NCBI GenBank assembly: GCA_001465935.1
Contig: LNKV01000032.1
Span: 248,001 to 312,000 of the forward strand
DNA length: 64,000 bases
Source: Clarireedia homoeocarpa
Taxonomy: Eukaryota > Ascomycota > Leotiomycetes > Helotiales > Rutstroemiaceae
Direction of reading: 5' to 3'
The notes under the pieces are model-generated. The model saw nothing but the letters and a program-made list of their open reading frames with translations, was not told where the DNA came from and did not search any database. Of this stretch, positions 44,909 to 56,410 are shown piece after piece (position 1 is the first letter of the stretch; every line of letters starts with the position of its first letter). The position numbers and the translations under genes were made by a program.

Positions 44909-47108
44909 TCAAACGTTCTCCTCCTCACAGACCTCACACCCACAACCATTCTCAAACCACTTCGTTAACATAGCTCGCTTCTGCTCTCTTTCCTTTCCTA
45001 TCCTTATCTGCTTCCCCTCGCTGGCTCCCCAATCAGCATCCGTATCAGTATCACCAATTCCCATTGGATCCCCCACATAACTAATCATCAACTCCTCGCC
45101 TTCCTGAATCACTCTACCAGCCCTACAAACCACACTCCCACTTCCCGGCTTCAGCACTTCCTCTTCCCTCCTACTTCCATCTCCAAACTGTCCGTCCCCA
45201 CCCATGCCTCTTCCCACCCCTTCCACAAACAACCACTCCATCCCTACAGCCATATTCGGCACCGTCCCATGCCAAATCGTATTCGGCCTGCAGCAATGAT
45301 TAAAGAATAGATAATTTGGGCTCAGGACAGTAAGATGGACTTTTCCATCCCAGCTCTCTATTCCTTTGATTCCGCTCCTTATTCCATCGCCAGCCAGATC
45401 CATTACACTCGCATTAGCATTATTCTCCATGCGCCAGTAGATTGTCTGCAGCACATCCGGGCCCCAGAAACTGCCTCTCGTTTCCCAGATGTCAACGCCC
45501 AGCTGCGTAAGAATCTTGAGAGGAGCTTGGATATTCTCATAGAAAGACCAGTCAAATGCCGACTCGGCCTTTTGGTTATCCACGGGATAATTAGCCGTCA
45601 TACGCGCAAGGAGTGGGTGAGTGAGAGGGTGTTTCTGAGCGATAGGATGGGGTTCAAATCCCGGGGTCGAGAGAATGACGGAGAGAAGGCGGAGGAACAT
45701 CTTGGGGAGCCAGCTATCTGGATCTTGTTTCTTTTGAGAATTGGTGGAGGTAGCAGGGGAGTAAAGCCATTCGAAGTCTTTTCCGCATTGCAGCTTATGG
45801 TAGCCCTTCGTAGCTATATCGTGGCAGGAGCGCGAACAGAATGCGATGAGGCAAGAGCATTTTGGACGAACAATCTCGGACGGATGCAGGAAAGGAGGTA
45901 TGAGAGTTGCGTGGCAGGTGTCGCAGAAGAGACAGGTTGAGGAAGAGATATTAGATGTGATGAGTAGGGATTTGTCGAGGAGGATCTGTTCGTCGGGCTG
46001 GATAGTGTGGGTGGCGAAGATGCCGAGTGGTCCAACGTCTTTAGTGGATGATATCAGCGTAGGGAATAAGACTGGTCGGACTTTAGCATTGGTGGAGGGA
46101 AAGGTGGAGTTGATATTGTCAATCAACTGTCTTGAGCGCACAAACAAGTTGTCGTCCATCCATGGGTATCTTCTTTGAAGGATCTTACCACTACGACTCG
46201 CAGTTATCCTAACTCCACTTTCCGCAACCTCTTTTGATCGCTCTCTAAACGCATCAGTCAATAACTGCTTTATATCGAGCAACTCCTTATCACCCGGAAA
46301 CGAAGCTAACCCCTTCTTTACAGTCAACAATCCATCCCAGAATGCACCACATACTAGTAGTGCACTACTGAGCCATTGATATGCTTTGCGATATAGAGTG
46401 TTTAGCTCATCGATAATAACAATAGGAGATGTAGTGTTGAGACGCTTGGCTATAGAGAGATAGACAAGTCTGGACAGAGGAGATTGTTGAGTGATTGTTT
46501 GGAGTCCTGCTTCGGTGATTGTTTGGAGTCCTGCTTCGGTGATTGTTTGGAGTCCTGCTTCGGTGAGGAGCAAGCAACGGTATGCGAAGCTTGCGGAGGT
46601 ATCACTAAACCCGAGCTTGCTATCGACTTGGGAGAGGTCGATATAGAAAGAGGGGTCATATAGTGCGAGAGACTGATTATAAATCAAAGCAGCGCGATAT
46701 TGAATGAGTTGATCGAGAGTATTCTAGGAGTTGGTTAGTTTATCAGAGGATACAGGATTGTGGACATACTTCTCTTTGGATATCAATAGATATATCAATC
46801 ATGAATATACTTGTACCTGTCCACTCATATCGAATTGGCATCTTATCGCCTATTTTCCTGAGCTCTTCCGCCGGATATACCTCTACGAGTGTGGAATTGG
46901 AATCAATAGAGTCTGTATCAGATATAATGTCTGTAATAATTGGAGTGTCTGTAAAGATTGGAGTGTCTGTAAGGAATAGGCTAGGGGATCGAAGACCACC
47001 AGATTGGTTTGACTTCGAGGTGGAAGCCACGAAGTCGTTTTCCTCTTCATCGTAGAGGCCTGCGAGGGCCAAGGCAAACTTTTTTTTCGCCGTGAGTAAA
47101 CGATCCAT
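44909..47108 (-). CDS. SET-domain protein with MYND-like zinc region, SMYD type (717 aa)
   Basis: Two exons on the minus strand: 46770-47108 and 44909-46723, joined by a 46-bp intron. SMYD-like proteins are protein-lysine methyltransferases. After a TPR-like N-terminal part (NTLDQLIQYRAALIYNQSLA) the SET domain starts at GPLGIFATHTIQPDEQILLD. It is interrupted by Cys/His clusters (CLFCDTCHATL and CSCLIAFCSRSCHD), as in SMYD. It resumes with SPNYLFFNHCCRPNTIW (the NHSCxPN motif with C for S), GEELMISYVGDP, and the post-SET CGCEVCEEEN. An internal 24-bp triplication adds AGLQTITE repeats. The start MDRLLTAKKKFALAL is chosen as the first Met of a sensible N terminus; the frame is open further upstream. 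Confidence 0.86.
46491..46562. repeat. Three tandem 24-bp units inside the SET-domain gene
   Basis: The unit gtgattgtttggagtcctgc plus ttcg is repeated three times, in frame, encoding three copies of an eight-residue unit (AGLQTITE) on the minus strand. Confidence 0.95.
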
Positions 47109-47861
47109 TATAATTGTAATATAATATCTTCTATTAGGAATTTTGTTAGTATGATAAAGCGGTAAAAAGCAAACAAAGAAAGGAAGAGTAATTGACTTGC
47201 TAAATATATAGGGCTTGAAGACGTCTAAATATAATGTAATGGAAGGGTTAGATGAAATAGAGTAGGTCAATGTATGAATGAAGTGAAAAATGGATAACTG
47301 CTTGCCGATGAGGGGAAAATGTGGATACTCAGCCGGTTTCTTTGGGTGGAAAGCTGCGGCTTTCCGTATAAACCACTGAATGAATCTACCAAGGAAATCT
47401 CTCAAGAGTAATAATGATTGAAAAACGGAAAGGCTCCAGACTGCTGTACGTGGAAAGCTCCTGGAAGAATGAACCTGTACCGGCCAAGGGAGTGGCGTTA
47501 TGATCTGAACTTTTGAAAAGAGTTGGTTTTTAAGAACAATCAGCTCTTCTGTTGGGTGCAAAGCACGCCCCCTATTCACTAAGTGCATCATTCGCCAATA
47601 TTAAATATTGAATACAGCGGAATCTGTGAATTGCGACAACAATGATTAACAAACCAAAAATGCGACTGGAGTGCGCTTGCAGCATTATATCGGGAAACAG
47701 TCCCTCGTCGTAATTCACTGAGTATCTTATAATCTTTTGATGTCAGACACCTCACCTTGGTGTACAAGATAGCTGATCTCAGACCCAAAACCACACAAGA
47801 GGGGAATACAATACGACCACATGTGAAGTGAACATGCAGCAGAACTTTCACTGCTCGGACG

Positions 47862-47934
47862 AATGGGCCATTCATACGAACGAATACTGTATAATGATCT
47901 GTATAGAGTTCAATGATTGATTCGGTGAATGAAT
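47862..47934 (+). repeat. 73-bp direct repeat, copy 1
   Basis: Matches 48000-48072 with three mismatches. Begins aatgggccattcatacgaac and ends cggtgaatgaat. Confidence 0.93.
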
Positions 47935-47999
47935 GTGTGAAATATAAGCCGTAATTGTCACTTCTCTAGAAGTGGCGTCACTTTTGCGGAATTCTTACA

Positions 48000-48072
48000 A
48001 ATGGGCCATTCATACGAACGACTACTGTATGATGATCTGTATAGAGTTCAATGATTCATTCGGTGAATGAAT
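48000..48072 (+). repeat. 73-bp direct repeat, copy 2
   Basis: Second copy, 138 bp after the first and in the same orientation. Confidence 0.93.
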
Positions 48073-49168
48073 ACTTCGGATAGTCACTGTACTTCTGTAC
48101 TTTTGACTCTTGAAACTGTTCACTTGAAGCTCCGCTACCAACTTCACTATAAATCGGTCACTTGACCTAGGTCGAAACAATGAAGAATGACAACGACAAT
48201 AACGAAAGACAACAGCAATAAGGCACTCACAACATAAAAGATGGTGATAACTCACTACCATGTATCTTCCCTAGAATCGTAAAGTAAGTGAGAGTTTGTA
48301 TTGTAGACCATCAACTGTAAAGGTTAAAGGTGCGTGCGTAAAGGTGTGAAGTGCAAAGAAAATTGCGTTGATACCCTGGCTCGACGTAGGAGAAAATGGT
48401 ATGGACGACACTCCGGAAATTAGGTCGAGGAGCAAACAAATATCGCGCGGTTGAAGCTGAAAAGATCTTGTAGTATACAGAATAGAGATGCGAGCAAATA
48501 GCTTCTACTAGGAGGTTTATGGCAGACCCAAGTGGTGGCTGATTATGTTTGCAGAAGGTAGAATGGTAAAAGATGAAGTGACTGAAGCCAGATAGGTAAT
48601 ACACTGGAGTCAATCTCAGAATAGCCTCACGTTGAGGAAGATGGGCTATTGTAAATGACCAGAGACTCATACCTGGCTTTGGGTCATAACCTGAGTCCAA
48701 AGGTCTTGAGGGGGTTTTTTATACAAGAAGTGTTCGCCCGTTCAACGAATGTCAAAGAAACAACAAATTCACTACTAGCCCGCTCGTACTAACTGTTGGC
48801 AACAAACAAACTACTATTCCGATATTGAGACATTGAGGCGCCCGATTAAACATAAACACACTTTGCGAAAGACGAACATAATTCGTTTGTAAACCTAGCC
48901 ACTCACTCAGCACTCAGCCTTCGTAAGGATAGCCGTTTTAGCAACCAGCTCTTCGGACTTCCTAGCGAGCCGGTGACCATAAGAGCCAGTGGTTGAGCAG
49001 CATTGAGTGAATTGAACGGAACAAATTCTCTTTTACCGGAATAGAGCTGGCTGTCTCCTCTTCCCAATCCTTAAGCACCCAGCTCCATTACCACAATCCA
49101 GCCCTTTGGCCAGCCACTCAGCCAAGCCAATTCTCAAACTTTAGACGCAGCGTCTATATCGATAAATC

Positions 49169-50123
49169 ATGCCTCTCGTAGAGCTTACTCACGGAACCGG
49201 CGATTGGCACGATGTCAAACATGCCGCCTTAATATTATGGAAAGACTCTCAAATTCCAGATGTTACTGCTCTACAGAACGATCTTCGCGACTCCTATGGG
49301 AACTCTACTTTGACTGCCAGAGATATTTACACTGGCATCAATCGTGGTCGCAAAGCTATTCTCGTACACAACCACGAGACAATTGTCATTGCCTTTCAAG
49401 GGACTGCGGATGGCGAGATTCTTATGAATCTGTGGGTCGATGGCAAGGGTCCAAATTGGTGGGATCTTCCATATCCCGTATACGTTAACGGGAATAGAGT
49501 CCATCGTTTCTACTTGGATATGTGGAATGGGATGAAGAACACCGTCTTCTCTGCCCTTGGCGATGCAATCGCTACAATGCGGGGTGATGGCATAGTACCG
49601 AAGAAAGTAACCATTACAGGATTTTCTATTGGCGGAGGTGTGAGCACGTAAGATCTCCTTTCCTGAATCATATATTTAGCAGACAGGTTAATAGGATGTA
49701 TATAGCCTGGCATTCACAGATATTATTGAACGTATCCGCGACACCTATGGTTCTCAAAGTTCATCGCCCCAAGACTGGGCCTCTGATCACACCCTTGGAT
49801 CTCTTATCCAACATTACACATTTGCGAGCAGGGGAGCAGGAGATCGCGGCTATCTCACATTGCTCAATGAGCTTTATGAGCGATATCACATCCGAGCTTG
49901 GGAGTTTGTGAATCACTGGGATCAGACACAATATCTTCCTCCATATCATTTTCTATGCTGGAGAGGTCATCGTTATATCTTGCCGCACGAGGTTACTCAT
50001 CAGTTTGGAGCTGGGTTTGGTCCGACGGGCCATTGCATCCAGGGATACTATCAAGCCGTGGAGTGGATGGCTGAGTATGGATCAGATCAAGCAAGATCGG
50101 CCTATCGAAGTGGTTATGCTTAG
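49169..50123 (+). CDS. Class-3 (alpha/beta-hydrolase) lipase-like protein (298 aa)
   Basis: Two exons, 49169-49647 and 49706-50123; the acceptor at 49705 is the one that keeps the frame into LAFTDIIERI. Class-3 lipases hydrolyse acylglycerols. Seen are the oxyanion-hole motif IAFQGTADG (about 74-82; usually AFRGT), the nucleophile elbow TGFSIGGG with Ser at about 153 (usually GHSLGG), and a C-terminal stretch with several His (PHEVTHQFGAGFGPTGHC) that could supply the catalytic His. There is no signal peptide, so an intracellular enzyme is inferred. The changes in both motifs make substrate prediction unsafe. Confidence 0.72.
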
Positions 50124-52139
50124 TTAATTGTTAGTACTCTTGTAACTTGCATAACGCCTTTCATGTACTTAGAGCGCGATTGCAAGCGCAAGAATATCCA
50201 GAGGAGGTTCCCTGAGACGATAGACTGGACCTTACCTCATTGTGAAGCCTGCTCTAATTTTCCAATCAACTGTTCCAATCCGTTTTTAGTGTGCAGAATA
50301 TCTTTATCACGGCCGTTGACAGCTATGCGAATGACTCTTCCTTGGCCAGGAATGCTCCGTTGCCAACGATCTCCCGCTCTTACTGGATAATCAGAGCTGA
50401 TCTCCAACCCGGTGGTGAGATTAACATAGAAGGCATATAAGTTTTCGCTCCTAGTCCAAAGGAACGTCAAAAACAAGAACGAGGCGGAGATCCGGAAGGG
50501 CAGACACTATGAATTGTAAAGATGAAGGAGCCAGGACTAGGAGGAAGATGGACGGCATGTTGGACCAACTGGCGTGGTGGTGAAATAAGAGAGAGAAAGC
50601 AAAAGAAAAGTACTGTATCGGCGAGTGACTTGGCATTACTGTGTGCACAACTTTTATGCATCACCACAACTTTTATGCATCACGACACCAGCCACCACAT
50701 GAGATGGTTCTAATCTAATCACAAGAAAAGCCACACGCAAAAATGGACTCAGCAACTCCTCTATCAGCATGAATGAACATGAATGAACATGAATGAAGTT
50801 CGGTGGTGGTACGAAGTGAAAACAAGCAATTTCATGTAGGCGCCAAGAGATGGTCATCGAGTGCCAATAAAGCTTGTACGGAAGGTACAGCTGAATCTTG
50901 CTTGGATGAAAAGGGGCAAGTTACAAGTTACATCTTACATCTTACATCTTACATCTTACCAAGTATTGGACTCTTGCTCTCTCCTGCACTCACCAACCCG
51001 GCCATCTTCTTGTACATCTATCTAGACATGCCCATTTCAAAGCTGCCCGTGGTGATTAGCCGAAGGAAGCTCTTACTTGTTCAAGCCCCTCTTTACCCAC
51101 CAGCATAGCAGGGCTACCAAGTATGATGGCAGGGCTACCAAGTATGATGATGCATAGTGGAATGGACCTTGGCCTTTTCTACAAAGGTACCCGTACGCCG
51201 ATTTTCAAAAGACTCTCGTTTCACGGAATGATTGATCGGCCCTGAAGATCAATCATGTACAGGACGGTAATGATATGATACTAGAAGTACCAAGTATTTT
51301 ATGCTTGACATCTCCAATGAAAGCTGTCGAAATTGGGGCTGTGGGATCCATGGATTGTACTCCTGATTACCTGTACAGTACCGAGCCTCAAGGCATGATA
51401 TGATATGCAGACTTTTGATGTCATAGGGGTCGGAGGTTTCATCGAGCTCGCTGTATATGACTTCATGCCGATTGAGCTGTCTATCTGCGGCAAGGACCCG
51501 GTATATTAGTCAATACGAGTATTCAGTATTCAATACCGCGTCGGCCAACCAATCCTTGGATCCATCGTCCGGCAACTTGAGACGTTTCCATTCAAACAGC
51601 TTCCGAGCCACGCCACGCAAGCTGCATCATTTATTGGATGCCATCTCGGACCAACCAGCTTCGTTGATAGACTCGCCATTGGAACTAGCGTGTTAGAATG
51701 TGGGGTGAGTATTGACCCTGGATCTTGTGATGCTCTCATTGGAACAAGGAAACGCCCCAGAAGAGGGGAATATGAGACGGTTTTTTTGGTGAATGAACTT
51801 CTGTGTGGTGGGAAAAGACTCAAGAGGATGTGACTGGTGAATGGTTGGCAAGAATCATATTCCTGGAAAAAGCAAGTACCACGCCATCTGGACCAGACCA
51901 GCCACGGCATAGCATGGCAAGGAAAGGCAAAGGCAATGAGGGGTAAGGAAGGTAGGTAGTTGCAGTTGCCCTGTATATATAGCCCACCTTCCCCCCTCCT
52001 CTTCCTCTTCCTCTTCCTCTTCCTTTCCCTATCTTCCTTCTCTCCATACCATTCCATCTTCACTACTTCAATCAATTACAGCTCCAAAAACACCCTTTTC
52101 AAACCTTTTACCCACCTTTCTACCAATAAATCAATCAAG
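50124..52139. other. 2-kb intergenic region with short tandem repeats
   Basis: No gene is recognised. It holds a run of gaatgaacat units (50769-50799), catctta units (50930-50958) and a 21-bp duplication (51108-51149). The last 200 bp form the pyrimidine-rich leader of cipC. Confidence 0.45.
51108..51149. repeat. Two tandem 21-bp units
   Basis: Unit starts gcagggctaccaagtatgat; two exact copies. Confidence 0.9.
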
Positions 52140-52749
52140 ATGTTCGGATTCGGTATGTGTGCTGTTCTTCGCTTTCAGTTCCACCCTCATTGAATGTACA
52201 AGACCTTGCAAGACCTTGCGGACATGATGGCTGACGTGAATTGCTACTACCAGGTGAAGCTAAGGAACACTACGATAACGCCCAAGACCAAGACACTGCC
52301 AGCTGGGGTCATGAGGCTATCGCTGGTGCTGCTGGATTCGCTGCTATGAAGGCGTTTGAGGAGCGACAACGCAGAAATGGCATGTCACACTTGCCTATCA
52401 TAGCACAACTCGTTGCAAGTTGAAGCTAACATACGATATAGGCGAACCTGTCTCCCATCAATTCGCAAAGGAGGTTCTTGCTGGCTTCGCCGCCGCCGAG
52501 GTCGACAAGTTGGCTGAGACGAAAGGAGAGGACTGGATTCGCGAGCACCGTGTTAGAGAAAAGGCCCAGGAGCAATCCCGCGAGCTTTATGATCAACACT
52601 ATGGTCAGGACGACCAGTATGACCCGTAAGTACTTCTTTAATCACAGTCTACCCACCACCAATACAAATTTCTAATTTCTTGTGTTCATAAAAGAAACCG
52701 TAATCCACCACAACACTTCGAGGAGTACAGACAAAGAGACGGCTGGTAG
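52140..52749 (+). CDS. cipC: CipC-like (DUF3759) small protein (125 aa)
   Basis: Four exons: 52140-52152, 52254-52379, 52442-52625 and 52695-52749. The first coding exon is only 13 nt (MFGFG shared with exon 2). The family hallmarks are EAKEHYDNAQD, HEAIAGAAGFAAMKAFEERQ and FAKEVLAGFAAAEVDKLAET, followed by KGEDWIREHRVREKA. CipC was first seen as a concanamycin-induced protein in Aspergillus and is abundant in stressed or infecting hyphae; its biochemical role is unknown. The second intron, 52380-52441, begins with GC (gcatgt) and ends atatag after a gctaac branch site; only this join gives RRNGEPVSHQ. The long pyrimidine leader (tcctcttcc runs at 52000-52030) fits strong expression. Confidence 0.9.
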
Positions 52750-53437
52750 ATATTCGATTGAGTTGGTATGGTAATCGATTATGATATCTGGGATACGCGG
52801 GTGGAAAGACGATTACCATACAACTTGGTCAGAGAATGTGATGGTTATAGGAATTGATGTCATGGCCTTTTTATGATGGGAAAACACCAGAAATGCAGTC
52901 AGGAATAAGCCTTAATCACAATGAGAAATGATTTCTGAGTAACAACCATGGTTCCCTGCTACTCTCTTACTACTACTACTGTGTGATGGTTTGTGAATGG
53001 TTTGAGGTGTGAGGATGTGATTGTTTCTCTACGTGACGAGTCTCTCTTGACGTTGAATGTTGCCAAAAATGGTTGATGCCGAGCTGCAAGCTGCAAGTTG
53101 AAGTCTTGGGATCTGTAAGGACAGAAATGGCGGAAGATCGGAGGAGTGAGACGTTGATTGCCAAGTTGCAAGTAATAACTCTTATCCCTTATCGCTGAGC
53201 AGGCGGTGAGGTGAGCGTGGTGAGGTAAGAGTGACTTACTATACGGAAGTCCAGCTATCTGAGACAGCATCACGACATAGATAGCGATCGGAACACAAAC
53301 AAAGGTACTTTACCACCCTCTGCTCCTCCTTCTTCTCCTCCACCTCCTCCTCCTCCTCCTTTCCTTCCACCCCAACTTTCATCGCGCATTTTGCATCGAC
53401 TTTTTCCTTTCACCAGATCCAAGGTAATCAAACCAAA
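52750..53437. other. Intergenic region between cipC and the M18 peptidase
   Basis: No gene recognised; a (ctcctc)n tract at 53320-53362 precedes the peptidase start, probably in its leader. Confidence 0.4.
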
Positions 53438-55513
53438 ATGGTTAAGAACAACCCCAACTCACTCCGAGGAAGCATTTCAATGTCCAACATGTCGGGGGAC
53501 AATTCGCAATCCCAACAACATCAAGACTCCATCGCAGATCTCGAACGACGAATCGCCGCCTTACAAGCAGCTGAATTCCAGCCTCTGCGGGAGCCTTATC
53601 GCGTACCTACGCAATCACATTCGCGCCAATTCCTCGATCGCAGCGGCATCCCCTTGTATCGCGTCGACGAACGAAACGGCGATAGCCGCAGCACTGTCTC
53701 CGCCGACAGTCTCTCTGGAACATCCTCCTCCGTTCCTACATCTGCCACGACATTTACGCATGAGTTTGCAGCCAGACGTGCCAGTGCTGCGCAGCATACG
53801 CCAGCTTCCACAACCGGTTATCGAGCTCCGTCGTCGGAAAAGGATGCCGATAGCACAAGTGGGGGGAGGACATTGTTCGAGAGATACAATGAGACGGTTC
53901 AGGCACCAGGAAAATCGTTGATTGGGAATGGACTGAAAAAGGATGATTATGCGATCAAGGATGTGGATGATTATGCCGAGCCGTTTATCAATTTCATGAC
54001 AGAGAATCCCACTATTTGGCACGCAATTGCGTATTGGGAGAATAAGTTGGAGAAAGCGGGATATAAGAGGGTTGGTGCTCCCAGAATTGGACTTTTCTAC
54101 TGCGGGTGATGGTATACTAATAGGTTCTGTTTTAGCTTTCCGAGAGAGACTCGTGGAGCGACGAGCTTGAAGCTGGCGGGAAATACTATGTTACTAGAAA
54201 CGGAACCTCCTTGGTCGCATTCGCTGTTGGAGGCAAATACAAGAGTGGAAATGGTATTGCGATGGCAGCCGCGCATTCTGATTCATTGACCGCAAGATTG
54301 AAACCCATCAGTACGAAGAGAAACAAGGCCGGATATATACAATTAGGTGTTGCTCCATATGCAGGAGGGTTGAATGAAACTTGGTGGGATAGAGATTTGG
54401 GAATCGGTGGAAGAGTCTTGGTCAAGGATGAGGAGACTGGAGCTATTTCTCAGAAGCTTGTGAAGCTTGGTTGGCCCAGTATGTCTCCTCCCATGCATTG
54501 CAAATTACCACATACTGATCAAAACAGTTGCGCGTATCCCAACTCTGGCTCCTCATTTCGGTGTCGGTATGACCGGCGCCCAAAATAAGGAGACCCAATT
54601 GGTCCCCATCATCGGACTCGACAACTCAGACATTGGCGCCACAACCACTTCAAACGAAGAAGCACCAATCCATACCCTCGGGTCCGAAAGCGCCTTCATT
54701 GCCACTCAACCACCCCGTCTTGTAAGCCTTATCGCAAACGAACTCGGTATCAAATCACACTCCTCAATCCTCAACTGGGAGCTCGAACTCTTCGACACCC
54801 AGCCCGCCTGCCTTGGCGGTCTCAATAAAGAATTCATCTTCGCCGGCCGTATCGACGACAAAGTCTGTTCTTGGTCTACCATCGAGGCTCTCCTTACCAG
54901 CACCTCTTCACCCTCATTCTCGGATTCTACGACCATCTCTCTCGCCGCCCTCTTCGATGACGAAGAGATTGGTTCCCTGCTCCGTCAAGGCGCTCGCGGT
55001 AACTTCCTCCCCGGCACCATCGAACGTATCGTCGAATCCTTCACCCCCAAGGCCACATTCTCCCCCAACGTCCTCTCCCAAACCTATGCCAACTCCTTCC
55101 TTGTCTCCTTCGACGTCACCCACGCCGCAAACCCCAACTTCCTTGAGAAATATCTCGACTCCCACGCCCCGCGTTTGAACGTTGGTTTATCCATCGAAGC
55201 GGATTCAAACGGACATACAACTACCGATGCGGTCTCTACGGCGATTATGCAAAGACTGGCGGAGAAGTATGGCGAGAAATTGCAGGTCTTTATGATTAGA
55301 AATGATTCGAGGAGCGGGGGGACCGTGGGCCCAATGTTAAGTGCGGCAATGGGTGTTAGGGCGATTGATGTCGGTGTGCCTCAATTGAGTATGCATTCGA
55401 TTCGGGCGACAATTGGCCGGAAGGATCCGGGGTTGGCGGCGAGAATGCTGACGGGTGTTTATGAGGGGTGGGGGGAGGTGGATAACGAGTTTAGGGAGGG
55501 GAATGGGTGGTGA
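53438..55513 (+). CDS. Aspartyl aminopeptidase (M18 family) with long N-terminal extension (653 aa)
   Basis: Three exons: 53438-54070, 54136-54478 and 54528-55513. M18 enzymes are dodecameric di-zinc peptidases that remove N-terminal Asp/Glu or act in the vacuole (yeast Ape1). Conserved parts are FINFMTENPTIWHAIAYWEN, AAHSDS with a zinc His at about 258, PTLAPHFGVGM, FDDEEIGSLLRQGA (catalytic Glu), SFDVTHAANPNF (zinc His) and DVGVPQLSMHSIRATIG. The catalytic domain starts only at about residue 181. The first 180 residues are Ser/Thr-rich with a short amphipathic helix (DSIADLERRIAALQAAEF). This is much longer than the roughly 45-residue Ape1 propeptide or the usual cytosolic enzyme. The next Met (MSNMSGDN) is an alternative start. 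Confidence 0.92.
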
Positions 55514-56410
55514 TGCGTTGAGGGCTTGGTGCGTAGAAAAGGAATACTGAGATAAGGGTGCGGGCGGCGATCGCGGTCTGACCGAGTGGGCAGTAGTTTG
55601 ACGGTTAGAGTTATATGTACTGAGACAAATATGATGCTGAGGGAGCCAAGACTGCTTTGTTTTTGCTTGTGTGCTTGCTTGTTTGCTTGCTTGCCGGCTT
55701 ACCTAGTTGTTCAGCTCGGTAGGATAGTGGGGTGCTCATTTGTATGACTATTAGATTGGCATATACATATACATATACATATACAAAAACAGATATATCT
55801 CTATCAATCCAGATCATGTCGCGTTGCCTGTAGTGATATGGTCTCATATACGTTGTTTATCACGAGTATGCAAGGGTGCTTCTCGCATAGAAGCGTTAGA
55901 ATATTCTGTTCAGGCAACTACACAGTTCATGAGTCTCCACGTATCTTTCCTGTCCATTGCTGGGCCTCCTGTACAGGTGACGACGTAAGTGGGATGGTGA
56001 AATGTCTCACTTGTCCCACCGAAATAACAATTTGCAACGAAAATCAAAAATCATTGAGGTGAAAGGGTCTGAAGTTAGAAGTTTGTATGGAAGTTGTTGT
56101 TCAGTGGAAAGAGATTGAGGATTCGTCTGAGGTCTTGTAGGGTAAGAGTTTGGAGTTTGGACTGTGCTCGTCAAAGTCTTTCTTAAGCCTTTAACCCTCG
56201 ATTTTGCGTCGATCTGCTGAGCGGAAGAACTACAATTGTACCGTTTCGAATACTAAGTGTATAATTACCATTTATCTTTTTATTTTTTTTTGCTTTTTCT
56301 TTTCTTTTTCTTTTAGTCTTTTTTGCAGAAAGAGATCTAAAATATGTATATGTAATAAGATGGGCAATTAATTGCCTCGTTTGATTCGTTCGCTAGCCCC
56401 TTCATATAAA
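55514..56410. other. Convergent 3' intergenic region
   Basis: No gene recognised. Contains a (tacata)n run at about 55760-55784 and a T-rich tract at 56276-56310. Confidence 0.4.

Larger units (their letters stand above)
47109..49168. other. 2-kb intergenic region with duplicated 73-bp segment
   Basis: Upstream of the SET gene and of the lipase gene. No domain is recognised in the minus-strand frames at 47588-47875, 48022-48261 and 48311-48700. The notable element is a duplicated 73-bp segment (separate entries). Confidence 0.4.

Noticed and set aside
45640..45675. ggttcaaatcc, a B-box-like tRNA sequence
   Set aside because: It lies inside the SET-domain coding exon (GFEPHPIA region), and no A box, anticodon arm or acceptor stem can be drawn around it.
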